From the NCBI GenBank assembly GCA_035468175.1, contig DATITC010000153.1, positions 1 through 36,351 of the forward strand: a stretch of 36,351 nt of DNA, in the 5' to 3' direction. A program made the translations under genes and the position numbers. Positions within the stretch are counted from its first letter, which is position 1. The number at the start of each line of letters is the position of its first letter. The notes beneath the pieces were generated by a model. That model was not told the DNA's origin and searched no databases. It was given only the letters and a program-made list of their open reading frames with translations. Of this stretch, positions 8,810 through 17,421 are shown in pieces. Source of the DNA: JAVEDQ01 sp035468175. Lineage in GTDB: Bacteria > Actinomycetota > Actinomycetes > Frankiales > Frankiaceae.

Positions 8810-8825
8810 GGTCCCCCGTCGGACC
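8810..8825. promoter_or_regulatory. Inverted repeat GGTCC-n6-GGACC between the WS/DGAT genes
   Basis: GGTCCCCCGTCGGACC has 5-bp inverted arms and lies midway between the two divergent WS/DGAT genes. It could be an operator, possibly a diverged DosR-type site for the minus-strand gene. No matching -10 was identified for that gene. Confidence 0.35.
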
Positions 8826-8866
8826 CGGGCCGGGCGGTCGCTGGCGCCGGATCTGGGACCCAGCTG

Positions 8867-8909
8867 GGGACTTTCGGCTCAGGAAGCCCGGTGAGAGGCG
8901 ACCTACCGT
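8867..8909 (+). promoter_or_regulatory. DosR-like box with -10 element upstream of WS/DGAT copy 2
   Basis: GGGACTTTCGGCTC at 8867-8880 differs at one position from the M. tuberculosis-type DosR box GGGACTTTCGGCCC. A TAnnnT-type -10 (TACCGT) lies at 8904-8909, leaving the box next to the -35 position, as expected for an activator. The start codon is at 8941. The binding factor is inferred; no DosR gene is present in the window. Confidence 0.55.
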
Positions 8910-8940
8910 CCCCGCAACCAGGAAGACGGGAGCGTGCGCC

Positions 8941-10335
8941 ATGCCTATCGACGCCCACATGCGGGAGATCGACTCGTTCTCCTGGTCGATGGAACGCGAC
9001 CCATTGTTGCGGATGCCGATCGTCGCGGTCGCGCTCCTCGACGGCGCAGCGGACGCCACCCGGCTCACCGCGCGCCTCGACCGGCTCACCCGTGCGGTGC
9101 CGATGTTCCGGCAGCGAGTGGTCGAGACACCGCTGCGCCTCGCCCCTCCCAAGTGGGTGGTGGATCCGGACTTCGACCTGTCCTGGCACGTGCGCCGAGT
9201 GGGCGCACCCAGCCCCGGGACGTTCGCCGCTGTGCTGGACCTGGCCCGCCAGTTCGGCACCGCCGCGTTCGATCCGGTCCGGCCGCTGTGGGAGTGCACG
9301 CTGGTGGACGGCATCGAGAACGGCCGGTCGGCGCTCATCATCAAGGTGCACCACACCCTGACCGACGGCGTCGGCGGCATGCAGCTGCTCCTGCACGTCT
9401 TCGACCTCTCGGTGGAGGGCACCGACCTCGGAGCGGCGCTGGACCCGCCGCCGCCGGGGGAGGTCTCGGTCTCGATCCTGGATGCCCTGACCTTCGACAC
9501 CCACCAGACGTTCGACGTCGCCCGGTCCGTCGCGGGGACCCTGCTGGGCGCCGTTCGGCGCCCACGCTCGACGGCGACCCGTCTGGTCGGCACGGCTCGC
9601 TCGGTCGCCGAGGTCCTCGCTCCCGCCAATCAGCTGCTGTCTCCGGTGATGACGCGCCGCGGGCTGGGCCGGCGCTACGACACCATCGACGTGCCGCTGG
9701 AGCAGCTGCGGCAGGCCGGCCGGGTCGCCGGCGGCACCGTCAACGACGCGTTCCTCGGTGCCGTCACCGGCGGCCTGAGGCGCTATCACGAACAGCACGG
9801 CAAGCCGGTGGAGCGGCTGCGCGCGACCTTCCCGATCAGCGTCCGGGCAGCCGACGACCCGGAAGAGGGCAACCGGATCGCGCTGGTCCGCTATGTCGTC
9901 CCCGTCGGCATCGCCGATCCGGTCGAGCGGATCCAGGCAGATCAGGAACGGGCCGAACACTGGAAGCACGCGCCGGCCCTGCCGCACATGGAGGGCATCG
10001 CCGGCACCGTCAACCGGCTGCCCGCCGGCTACCTGCAGGGCCTGGCGAAGCACGTCGACTTCGTCGCCAGCAACGTGCCCGGCTTCCCGTTCCCCGTGTT
10101 CTGCGCCGGTGCCCCGCTGGTCGGCTTCTACCCGTTCAGCCCCACCGGCGGCTCCGCGGTCAACGTGACCCTGCTGTCGTACCGAGACACCTGCAACATC
10201 GGCGTGAACAGCGACGTGCTGGCCGTTCCGGACGGAGCCGTATTCCTCTCCTGCTTGCAGGCCGGCTTCGACGAGGTGCTCGCGCTGGCGGACCGCGAAG
10301 CGGCAGGACGTGAGGTGAAGGTGCGCTCCTCATAG
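8941..10335 (+). CDS. Wax ester synthase/diacylglycerol acyltransferase (WS/DGAT), copy 2
   Basis: 464 residues from the ATG at 8941, with GGGAG about 9 nt upstream. The catalytic motif is HHTLTDG (H137, H138, D142, G143). Family landmarks GGTVNDAFL and ASNVPGF are present. It is clearly paralogous to copy 1 but divergent (for example WSMERDPLLRMP replaces the N-terminal LSPLDAAFLE block), so the two may prefer different acceptors. Expression may be controlled by the DosR-like box 60 nt upstream. It converges with the sugar permease gene, with only 11 nt between the stops. Confidence 0.92.
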   Translation: MPIDAHMREIDSFSWSMERDPLLRMPIVAVALLDGAADATRLTARLDRLTRAVPMFRQRVVETPLRLAPPKWVVDPDFDLSWHVRRVGAPSPGTFAAVLDLARQFGTAAFDPVRPLWECTLVDGIENGRSALIIKVHHTLTDGVGGMQLLLHVFDLSVEGTDLGAALDPPPPGEVSVSILDALTFDTHQTFDVARSVAGTLLGAVRRPRSTATRLVGTARSVAEVLAPANQLLSPVMTRRGLGRRYDTIDVPLEQLRQAGRVAGGTVNDAFLGAVTGGLRRYHEQHGKPVERLRATFPISVRAADDPEEGNRIALVRYVVPVGIADPVERIQADQERAEHWKHAPALPHMEGIAGTVNRLPAGYLQGLAKHVDFVASNVPGFPFPVFCAGAPLVGFYPFSPTGGSAVNVTLLSYRDTCNIGVNSDVLAVPDGAVFLSCLQAGFDEVLALADREAAGREVKVRSS

Positions 10336-10346
10336 GTTCCGCCACG

Positions 10347-11267
10347 TCACAGCGCCGTGGCACCGAGCATGTTCCGGATCGAGCGGTTCAGCACGGTTGC
10401 GATCAGCGCAGGCGGGACGAGGGCCAGAACGCCCGCTGCCGCGACGAGGGGGTAGTCCGTCTGGTGCTTCCCGGAGAACTCGGTGATCAGGACCGACACG
10501 GGCTTGGTCTGCGAGGTCGGCGCGAACAGCAGCGGGATCAGGAACTGGCCCCACACGGCAAGCATCACGATCGCTGTCAGTGCGGCGATACCGGGGACGA
10601 GCTGCGGCAGGACGACGTGGCGCAGAGCTTGCCACCGGTTGCATCCGTCGAGCAGGGCAGCCTCCTCCGGCTCGAACGGGACGTCCTGGCAGTAGTTGTA
10701 GAACAGCCAGACCGCCAGCGGGGCGGTCGCGCTGCTGTACACGAGCACCAGCCCGAGCTGCGTGTCGATGAGCCGGGCATCGGCGAGCATGCGGAACAAA
10801 GGCACCAGCACGGCGACGACGGGCACCGCGAGCGTGGCGATGGCGGTCACCAGCACCACCCGGGCACCGCGGAACCGCAGCCGACTGAAGGCGTATCCCG
10901 CGGTCACGGCGATCGCGATGACGACGAGGACAGTCAGCCCGGTCGAGACCCCGGCGTTGACCACCGCTCGAAGGAATGCCTGGGTTTCGTCGACGCTGAC
11001 GGTGCCGGCCGCCACGGGGCCGGCGGCGCGAGCGCCGCCGAGTAACGAGCGGAACGCCGTCACCGTCGGCGCCGTCGGCAACAGGTGGGTGGGTGTCGCG
11101 GCCACGTCACGCTGCGTCGACACACTCGTCAGCACCCCGAGAACCACGGGGCCGAGCGACCAGGCCAGCAGAAAGGCGACCAGCACGGCCTTACCTGCAC
11201 TCGCCCACCGCCGTCGATGGCGGGCCCGGCGCGGCGCCCGCGGTCCGCTGCTGCTCGTCCCGCTCAT
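10347..11267 (-). CDS. Carbohydrate ABC transporter permease, MalG type
   Basis: 306 residues, the last gene of a four-gene minus-strand operon. It overlaps the previous permease by 4 nt (ATGA), suggesting coupled translation. The N-terminus is short and Arg-rich, then about six membrane helices follow. The EAA loop that contacts the ATPase reads EPEEAALLDGCNRW...LPQLVPG, as in CUT1-family permeases. By family, it forms half of the membrane channel for an oligosaccharide or sugar. The partner ATPase is divergently encoded at 16250. Confidence 0.93.
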   Translation of the reverse strand: MSGTSSSGPRAPRRARHRRRWASAGKAVLVAFLLAWSLGPVVLGVLTSVSTQRDVAATPTHLLPTAPTVTAFRSLLGGARAAGPVAAGTVSVDETQAFLRAVVNAGVSTGLTVLVVIAIAVTAGYAFSRLRFRGARVVLVTAIATLAVPVVAVLVPLFRMLADARLIDTQLGLVLVYSSATAPLAVWLFYNYCQDVPFEPEEAALLDGCNRWQALRHVVLPQLVPGIAALTAIVMLAVWGQFLIPLLFAPTSQTKPVSVLITEFSGKHQTDYPLVAAAGVLALVPPALIATVLNRSIRNMLGATAL

Positions 11268-12211
11268 CTGGCCACCCGCCGGAACGCGACCACCCAGACC
11301 GCAGCGAGCACGATCGTGACCACCGTGAGCAGGATCGACAACGCGCTGCCGTGGCCGAAGTCGAGCTGGCGGAACGTTGTGTCGTAGACCTGCATCATGG
11401 CCGAACGGGTGGACAGCGCCGTCCCGTTGAGGACGTAGATCTCGTCGAAGATGGCCAACGCTGCCACCGTCCCGGTCGTGAGCGCCACCGCGACGGCGGG
11501 CCGCAGCAGGGGCAAGGTGATGTGCCAGAACTGGCGCAGCCGCGACGCGCCGTCCACCGCTGCCGCCCCGTAGAGGTCAGCCGGGATCCCGTTCAGACCG
11601 CTGAGCAGCACCAGCACCGTGAGCGGCAGCACTCCCCATACGTGCACGACCGTGATGACCAGGATCGACAGCAGGGGACTCGCCAGCCAGGCGTGGCGGC
11701 CGGAGGTGACGTGCAGCTGGAGCAGCAGGCTGTTGAGGACACCGTTGTCGGTGTCGAACACCCGCGTCCACAGCAGTCCGCTCACCACTCCCGGCAGCGC
11801 CCACGGCAGGACGAGTGCCGTGAAGACAAGGACGCGGCCTCGGAACGGCCGGCGCAGCGTGAGCGCGAAGACCATCCCGAGGACGATCTCGAGTACGAGC
11901 GCGATGGCGAGGTAGGCGAAGGTGTGGAGCAGGGCGGCCCGGGTCTCGGGGGCGGCGAGCACGTCCCGGTAGTTGCCCAGGCCTACGAACCGGTTCGGCA
12001 CACCGTTGACGGGATCCGAGGTCCAAAGGCTGGTGATGGCCCCGTCAGCGAGCGGATAGCTCACCAACCCGAGCAGCAGCAGGATGAGCGGGGACACCAG
12101 CAGCCACCCGAGTCGCCGGTCACTGCGGGCGCGCCAGTCCTGGGGACGCGACGTGGTGCCGTCCGGTGGGAGCGACGGGTCCGGCAGCTGAACCCGGGTC
12201 TCTGCCGTCAT
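11264..12211 (-). CDS. Carbohydrate ABC transporter permease, MalF type
   Basis: 315 residues. It begins with a polar N-terminus of about 35 residues and has about six membrane helices. The EAA loop reads ADLYGAAAVDGASRL...LPLLRP. It overlaps the binding-protein gene upstream and the second permease downstream by 4 nt each. It pairs with the MalG-type permease to form a CUT1 sugar transporter. It lacks the large periplasmic P2 loop of enteric MalF, as usual for Gram-positive systems. Confidence 0.93.
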   Translation of the reverse strand: MTAETRVQLPDPSLPPDGTTSRPQDWRARSDRRLGWLLVSPLILLLLGLVSYPLADGAITSLWTSDPVNGVPNRFVGLGNYRDVLAAPETRAALLHTFAYLAIALVLEIVLGMVFALTLRRPFRGRVLVFTALVLPWALPGVVSGLLWTRVFDTDNGVLNSLLLQLHVTSGRHAWLASPLLSILVITVVHVWGVLPLTVLVLLSGLNGIPADLYGAAAVDGASRLRQFWHITLPLLRPAVAVALTTGTVAALAIFDEIYVLNGTALSTRSAMMQVYDTTFRQLDFGHGSALSILLTVVTIVLAAVWVVAFRRVAR

Positions 12212-13569
12212 GTCCCGGATAGGCGCCGGGCGGTCGCGGCCATCCGCTTCAACGCCTCCGCTACCGAGATGTCACCCTTCGCGGCGCTGTTGATGAGTGC
12301 TCCCGCCTCGTTCGAGAACTTCGGGTACCAAGCCGGCGCTCCCTGCGGGAACAGCGGAACGATGTGCGGGATTTCGGCTTGGATGACGGGCCCGCCTTTC
12401 AGCTTGCCGGCCGCGGTGAGTTGTCGGAGCACGCTGATCCGGGCGGGCAGCACGCCGAGGTTGTCCCGGAGCTGCGTCACGACTCCGGGCGAGGTCATCC
12501 ATTGGACGAAGGCGAGCGCCGCTGCCTTGTGCTTGCTGCCGGCGGGGATGCCGATGCCCTCAGGAAGTCCGAAGGTCGCGCCCGGGCCGCTCACGCCGGG
12601 CACCAGAGCCAGCTGAGCCTTGCCCACGATCTGGGAAGACGTGGGGTCGTCCGCAACGACGAGCTCGTCCGGACCACCGAAGATGTAGGCGGCCACGCCA
12701 CCGGTGAAGCGGGCGTCACTGGTCTGGTTGGTGTTGGAGACGGCACCGCGGCTGATCCACCCCCGAGCCACGGCATCGACCTCGAACTGCAGGGCCTTTT
12801 CACCGGCGGTTCCGGGTCCGAAGGCGGGCTGCAACTTGTCGTCGAACACTTGGCCCCCCATCGCCAGGGTGAGCAGGTACCACTGGGTAGCCGTGCCCTC
12901 GCCGGCCGACAGGGGCAGCGTCAGGGGAAACACGCGGGGGTCGGCTCTCTGGAGCTTGACCATGTCCGCGGACAGCTCGTCGAACGTCTGCGGAGGAGCG
13001 GCGATGCCGGCCTTCCGGAAGGCGTCGGTGTTGTAGGCGGCCATGCGGAAGTCGTTGCTGTAGGGCACGGCGTACAGGTGCCCGTTGGAGCGGAACGGGG
13101 CGAGCTGCATGTCGGACAGGAGCGCGGACGGCAGCTCATTCTCGAGAGGCGTGTACCAGCCGGCGTGCCCGAACTGGCCGACCCAGGACCAGTCGACCTC
13201 GCTGACGTCGGCGATGGTGTTGCCGGCGACGAACGACGTCACCAACTGCTGATGCAGGCTGTCGAAGCTGGCGCTGTTGAGCGTCACGTCCACCCCGGTC
13301 TGCCGGGTGAAGTCGGCCAGCAGGGGCTTGGGGATCTGCGCGAAGGAGGGAAGCAGCACCGTGATCCGCTGGCCACGGATCGGCTCGCCCTTGTTGATCG
13401 GTGCGGTGGACGACCCGGGAGCGCCCGTGCCGCCCGAGCAGGCGGCCACCAGCAGTGCGGCGGCAACGAAGCCGGCGACTGCCACAGCGCGGCCGCGCGA
13501 GCTGCGTGATCGGGCCGTCGCGGCTGCCCGGAACGAGCAGCGAGCAGGGTTGCGGAATGAACGGGTCAT
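12208..13569 (-). CDS. Sugar ABC transporter substrate-binding lipoprotein
   Basis: 453 residues. The ATG at 13569 follows AAGGAGAGG and overlaps the GH35 stop by 4 nt. The signal region is Arg-rich and ends in the lipobox LVAAC, so Cys44 is probably acylated and anchors the protein outside the membrane. The mature part is an extracellular solute-binding protein of family 1 (SNDFRMAAYNTDAFRKAG; PAGSKHKAAALAFVQWM). It captures a sugar for the two permeases encoded downstream. With the GH35 enzyme in the same operon, a galactoside or galactose-containing glycan is likely, but this is inferred from context. Confidence 0.92.
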   Translation of the reverse strand: MTRSFRNPARCSFRAAATARSRSSRGRAVAVAGFVAAALLVAACSGGTGAPGSSTAPINKGEPIRGQRITVLLPSFAQIPKPLLADFTRQTGVDVTLNSASFDSLHQQLVTSFVAGNTIADVSEVDWSWVGQFGHAGWYTPLENELPSALLSDMQLAPFRSNGHLYAVPYSNDFRMAAYNTDAFRKAGIAAPPQTFDELSADMVKLQRADPRVFPLTLPLSAGEGTATQWYLLTLAMGGQVFDDKLQPAFGPGTAGEKALQFEVDAVARGWISRGAVSNTNQTSDARFTGGVAAYIFGGPDELVVADDPTSSQIVGKAQLALVPGVSGPGATFGLPEGIGIPAGSKHKAAALAFVQWMTSPGVVTQLRDNLGVLPARISVLRQLTAAGKLKGGPVIQAEIPHIVPLFPQGAPAWYPKFSNEAGALINSAAKGDISVAEALKRMAATARRLSGT

Positions 13570-16082
13570 GCTGTCCTCTCCTTGGGCCGGTTGCCTGGCA
13601 GCAGATCCAGGCGGACACGGTCGGCGGTCGCGAGCAGGACGAGGGCACGCACCTGCGTCTGGCCGTCGGGCGGCTCACCCGACTCCACGGGCAGGCGCAC
13701 TGCCGCGACAAGCGTGCCGCCGTCGAGCTCGGAGAGGGTGGCCGACTCGAGGACCACCTCGCCGAGCTCACCGGGGGTCGCGGCTAGCACGAGTGCGGTG
13801 GCGGATCGCTCGACCAGCTCCCACGTGCTGGAACGCAGGACGGCACCGTTGCGGGGGGAACCTTCGCGGGGGGCACTGCCGGTGAGGGCCAGGTCGAGGG
13901 GCAGCAGCCGGGCACTGGGACCGGACAGGGTGAGAGCGTCAAGGACCGCGGGGATCGTCCGGTCCCCGCCGTCGGTGGCACGGACCGTGACGCGACCGCT
14001 CACCGGCACGGAGACGGGATTGGCGACGCATACCAGGGTGCCTCCGTCCCCGGTCAGCCGCATAGCGGTCATCGGCGCCGGGTCTGCCCGCACCTGCTGC
14101 GACCTCGGCAGCAACCGACGCAGGAACGCCTCGTGCTCGCCGCCGCCGCTCGGGTCGTACTGGAAGCGGAACCCGAGCACGGTCACCGCGCCCCGCCCGA
14201 CCAGCCGGCGCAGTGCGCACGCCTGGTCCGGACGCCCGTCGACATGCGCGAGCACCTCGGCGCCGGCGGACGTCGGGAGGACGGCGACCGGCGAGGGTAC
14301 GACCAGCAGTCCATCGGCGGTGGTGCGAACCCGCTCGACGTCCTCGCTCAGCAGCTGAGCGGGCCGGTAGACGGGCGGGTCGCAGTCGGGCCAGACGAGC
14401 CGCGTGAGGGTGGCGCACGGCTCGTCGCGCTCGTCCTTGCCGGGCACCGCCGGCAGCAGCACGAGGTTGCCGCCGGCTAGGGCGTACTCGGCGAGGAGCT
14501 GCTGCACGGTGGCCGGAAGGTGCTCGAAGGCCGGCACCCACAGTTGCGGGATCTCGGCCAGCCGAACACCGTCGGTGTGCTCCAGATCCAGGTAGCCGTA
14601 GCTCACCGACGCCATGGTCAGCAGAGTCTGCAGGGTCGGGACCTCGGCCGTACCCAGTTCGCCGGTGCTGAAGGTCGTGCGCAGCTGCTCGGCGATGTCT
14701 CCGAACGCGCCGAAAGCACCCGCCAGGGCGGTCATCTCGTACGGGACCCACCAGCCGATCCAGATGTCGCGGTCCGGCGCCCCCGTCAGCAGCACCGGCT
14801 CGACCGCCCGGACCACGTCCGCCAGCTTGCGAATCACGGCGTAGTGCGGGCGGGTCCGCCCATCGGCCGCGATGGGGGCGCTGATGTCATAGTTGCTGCC
14901 GGTGCCGAGCTCGTAGCCGACCGGGTTCCTTCCCCCGACCATCATGTAGAAGCACAAGCCGCGGATGCCTCGCGCGACGCTGACCGCGTAGAGCAGCTCC
15001 ATCGCCCCCGGGTTCAGGTACGAGGCGTTGGATGCCTGCACCTCGATCGTCACGGGGGGATCGTCGCCGCGCCACATGTGGTAGGCCTCGTGCGTGCTGA
15101 CCACATGCGCCAGTTTGGCCTCGTGGCAGGTGGCCGGCCGGAACAGCGACAGGTAGACCTCGTTGGTCAACGACACGGGCAGGCGGTCGCCGGGCGGGCG
15201 GCTGCGGAACCGGGTGGCCGACAGCGGAAGTAGGTACGGGAACAGCACCGACACCGGGACGTCGACACCGGAGTCGACGACGAGCCCGTAAAGGAAGGCC
15301 ACGTAGTCATCGATGCGGGACAGCGTGAAGTCGAACCAGTCGAGGGCCCGCGGCAGTCCGGACCGCTCGTAGGGCGCGTGCATCGGCGGTTCGAGCTCGC
15401 CCGCCGTGCGCGCCACCGTCCCGTGGGCGGCGTTCACGGCGGCGAGGTCGCCGTACCTGTCCAGCAGCCATCGCGCGTAACGGGACGGACCGTCGTCGTC
15501 GGGCCGGACCAGCACCGGCGAGTAGTCGAGGTCAGCGGGATTCGCCGAGAGCAGCCGCTGCCAGTAGGACGGCTCGTCGTCGAGCTGGAGGTTGACGACC
15601 GGTCCGGCGGGGGTGCAGAAGGGCTCGATCACGGACAGGACCTGCGCGTACCAGCCCGCGCAGGCGTCGCGGTAGGCGCTGGCGTCGTAGGTGATGGCCG
15701 GATAGGGCTCGGTGCCCAGGACCGCGCCGTCGGCCCGGCGCGCGAGGATCTCCGGGAACGTCTCCCACAGCCAAGAAGGGATTCCGCCGCCCCGCCACTC
15801 GGCCGTGATGAACGGCCCGGGGCGGAGCACGCAGTCGAGGCCGGCCGCGCGGACCTCGCTCAGCGCGCCGTGCAGGTCCCGCTCGGGCGACGTCGTCCCC
15901 GTCACGTCGAGGGTCTCCGGGTCCGGGCAGTGCCAGTTCCACGGCACGTAGACGCTGACGGCACTGCACCCGGCCGCCGCGACGAGGTCGAGCCGCGAAC
16001 GCCACTCCTGCCGCGGCACCCGGAAGTAGTGGAATTCTCCCGCGAGCAAGAAGCTGCCCTCAGCGAGGCGTGCACGCGCCAC
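13566..16082 (-). CDS. GH35-type beta-galactosidase
   Basis: 838 residues from a GTG at 16082 with GGGAGGTGA upstream. An earlier ATG at 16187 is in frame but has no ribosome site, and the fold begins just after the GTG (EGSFLLAGEFHYFRVP). The N-terminal TIM barrel shows YFRVP, VPWNWH and RPGPFITAEW, all GH35 landmarks. The acid/base region reads QLDDEPSYW: Glu170 follows Asp169, where the clan normally has Asn. The nucleophile region VTIEVQAS gives Glu347. MMVGGRNPVGY and NYDISAPI match the GH35 barrel end. The C-terminal 400 residues are beta-rich accessory domains. No signal peptide is seen, so it probably acts on sugars imported by the transporter in the same operon. Confidence 0.88.
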   Translation of the reverse strand: MARARLAEGSFLLAGEFHYFRVPRQEWRSRLDLVAAAGCSAVSVYVPWNWHCPDPETLDVTGTTSPERDLHGALSEVRAAGLDCVLRPGPFITAEWRGGGIPSWLWETFPEILARRADGAVLGTEPYPAITYDASAYRDACAGWYAQVLSVIEPFCTPAGPVVNLQLDDEPSYWQRLLSANPADLDYSPVLVRPDDDGPSRYARWLLDRYGDLAAVNAAHGTVARTAGELEPPMHAPYERSGLPRALDWFDFTLSRIDDYVAFLYGLVVDSGVDVPVSVLFPYLLPLSATRFRSRPPGDRLPVSLTNEVYLSLFRPATCHEAKLAHVVSTHEAYHMWRGDDPPVTIEVQASNASYLNPGAMELLYAVSVARGIRGLCFYMMVGGRNPVGYELGTGSNYDISAPIAADGRTRPHYAVIRKLADVVRAVEPVLLTGAPDRDIWIGWWVPYEMTALAGAFGAFGDIAEQLRTTFSTGELGTAEVPTLQTLLTMASVSYGYLDLEHTDGVRLAEIPQLWVPAFEHLPATVQQLLAEYALAGGNLVLLPAVPGKDERDEPCATLTRLVWPDCDPPVYRPAQLLSEDVERVRTTADGLLVVPSPVAVLPTSAGAEVLAHVDGRPDQACALRRLVGRGAVTVLGFRFQYDPSGGGEHEAFLRRLLPRSQQVRADPAPMTAMRLTGDGGTLVCVANPVSVPVSGRVTVRATDGGDRTIPAVLDALTLSGPSARLLPLDLALTGSAPREGSPRNGAVLRSSTWELVERSATALVLAATPGELGEVVLESATLSELDGGTLVAAVRLPVESGEPPDGQTQVRALVLLATADRVRLDLLPGNRPKERTA

Positions 16083-16166
16083 GTCCGCCTCACCTCCCTT
16101 CGACGATGCCGCCGCCTCCAGCAGCGGGCGGAACGGGGACGGACACTCACAGTCCGGCGGGCGAGG

Positions 16167-16199
16167 ATCGTAGCGGCGACAGCGCACCGGGTCTAAGGT
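16167..16199. promoter_or_regulatory. Overlapping divergent promoters of the sugar locus
   Basis: In the 167-bp space between the GH35 gene and the ATPase gene, the minus strand reads TTAGAC (16196-16191), 18 nt, TACGAT (16172-16167), a good -35/-10 pair for the GH35 operon. On the plus strand TAAGGT at 16194-16199 is a -10 candidate for the ATPase gene. The minus -35 and plus -10 share bases, so the two transcripts may compete or be controlled together. No clear LacI-type operator was seen. Confidence 0.5.
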
Positions 16200-16249
16200 G
16201 CGAAAGCCCCGGTTGGTCTCACGTGCGCGGCCCCACCGGAAGGAGTGCG

Positions 16250-17380
16250 GTGTCGAGCGTGACGTACGTGGCGGCGAGTCGCGCCTACCCGGGGGCTGCG
16301 TCGCGAGCCGTCGATGCTCTCGACCTCCACGTGTCGGACGGCGAGTTCGTCACGGTTGTCGGGCCCTCCGGATCGGGCAAGTCCACCGCCCTACGGATGC
16401 TCGCCGGGCTGGAGCCGGTCGACGGCGGCCAGGTGCTGCTCGGCGCGGACCCTGTGACGGACAAGCCGCCCAAGGAACGGGACCTGGCGATGGTGTTCCA
16501 GAGCTACGCCCTGTATCCGCACATGAGCGTGGCGGACAACATCGGTTTTCCGCTGCGCATGCGGGGCGTTTCCAAGGCCGAACGCAGGAAGCGGGTGCGG
16601 GAGGTGGCGGAGCTGCTCGGATTGCAGAACTACCTCGGCCGCAGGCCTCGCCAGCTGTCCGGCGGCCAGCAGCAACGCGTGGCGATGGGGCGGGCCCTCA
16701 TCCGCAGCCCCCGCGCCTTCCTCATGGACGAGCCGCTGTCCAACCTCGATGCGCAGCTTCGCGCCCAGACCCGGGCGAGCCTGGCCGAGCTGCAGGCCCG
16801 GCTGGGGATCACCACGATCTACGTCACTCACGACCAGGTGGAGGCCATGACCCTGGGACACCGGGTCGCGGTACTTCGGGAAGGTCGTCTGCAGCAGTTC
16901 GGCGCGCCGCAGGCACTCTACGACGAGCCGTGCAATGCCTTCGTCGCCGGATTTCTCGGCTCGCCACCGATGAATCTCGTGCCGGCCCAGGTGGTGCCCG
17001 GCGGCCTGCTGGTCGCCGAGCAGCGCCTCGAACTGCCGGGTCACGCCCTGCCGGAGGGCGGCAGCGTGCTGCTCGGGCTCCGGCCCGAAGCCGGTCGGCT
17101 CATCAGCCCGGATGAGGCCTCGGCTTCCGGTCTCGTCGGCCGCGTCCGGGTCGTGGAGGACCACGGCTCCCTCGGCTACGTGCACCTCGATCTTCGATCC
17201 CGGCCCGGCACGAGAGAGCTCCACGTGGAGAACAGCGACGCGCTCCCCCCGTTCATCGTCCGCGTGGAGGGCAGGCCCGTGTCGCGGACCGGGGAGACCG
17301 TCGGCATTGCCATCGACCTTGCCGCCGCCCACATCTTCGATATCGACTCCGGCGCCGCACTGGGCAGGTTAGCGAGGTAG
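16250..17380 (+). CDS. Carbohydrate ABC transporter ATPase (MalK/MsmK/UgpC type)
   Basis: 376 residues from a GTG at 16250 with GGAAGGAG upstream; the in-frame sequence back to 16070 overlaps the divergent GH35 gene and is rejected. It powers sugar uptake by ATP hydrolysis. Motifs are Walker A GPSGSGKST (38-46), signature LSGGQQQRVA (from 136), Walker B FLMDEPLSNLD (D160, E161) and the switch THDQVEAM. The C-terminal about 130 residues form a TOBE/OB domain typical of CUT1 ATPases. It is divergently transcribed from the GH35-binding protein-permease operon and is its evident partner. In some actinomycetes one such ATPase serves several importers. Confidence 0.94.
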   Translation: MSSVTYVAASRAYPGAASRAVDALDLHVSDGEFVTVVGPSGSGKSTALRMLAGLEPVDGGQVLLGADPVTDKPPKERDLAMVFQSYALYPHMSVADNIGFPLRMRGVSKAERRKRVREVAELLGLQNYLGRRPRQLSGGQQQRVAMGRALIRSPRAFLMDEPLSNLDAQLRAQTRASLAELQARLGITTIYVTHDQVEAMTLGHRVAVLREGRLQQFGAPQALYDEPCNAFVAGFLGSPPMNLVPAQVVPGGLLVAEQRLELPGHALPEGGSVLLGLRPEAGRLISPDEASASGLVGRVRVVEDHGSLGYVHLDLRSRPGTRELHVENSDALPPFIVRVEGRPVSRTGETVGIAIDLAAAHIFDIDSGAALGRLAR

Positions 17381-17421
17381 GTGCAGGTCAGCCAGGGAGA
17401 ACGTCGGGAAGACCGGACCGA

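Noticed and set aside
7845..8810. Plus-strand open frame opposite WS/DGAT copy 1
   Set aside because: The opposite strand carries HHSMADG and other family motifs; this frame has only Arg/Pro-rich composition.
12364..13509. Plus-strand open frame inside the binding-protein gene
   Set aside because: GC-rich codon shadow; the minus strand encodes a clear lipoprotein with lipobox and family motifs.
15151..15166. Asn307-Glu308 (SLTNEVYL) as the GH35 catalytic pair
   Set aside because: Order of the flanking blocks places the acid/base at QLDDEPSYW (Glu170) and the nucleophile at VTIEVQAS (Glu347), just before the MMVGG block.
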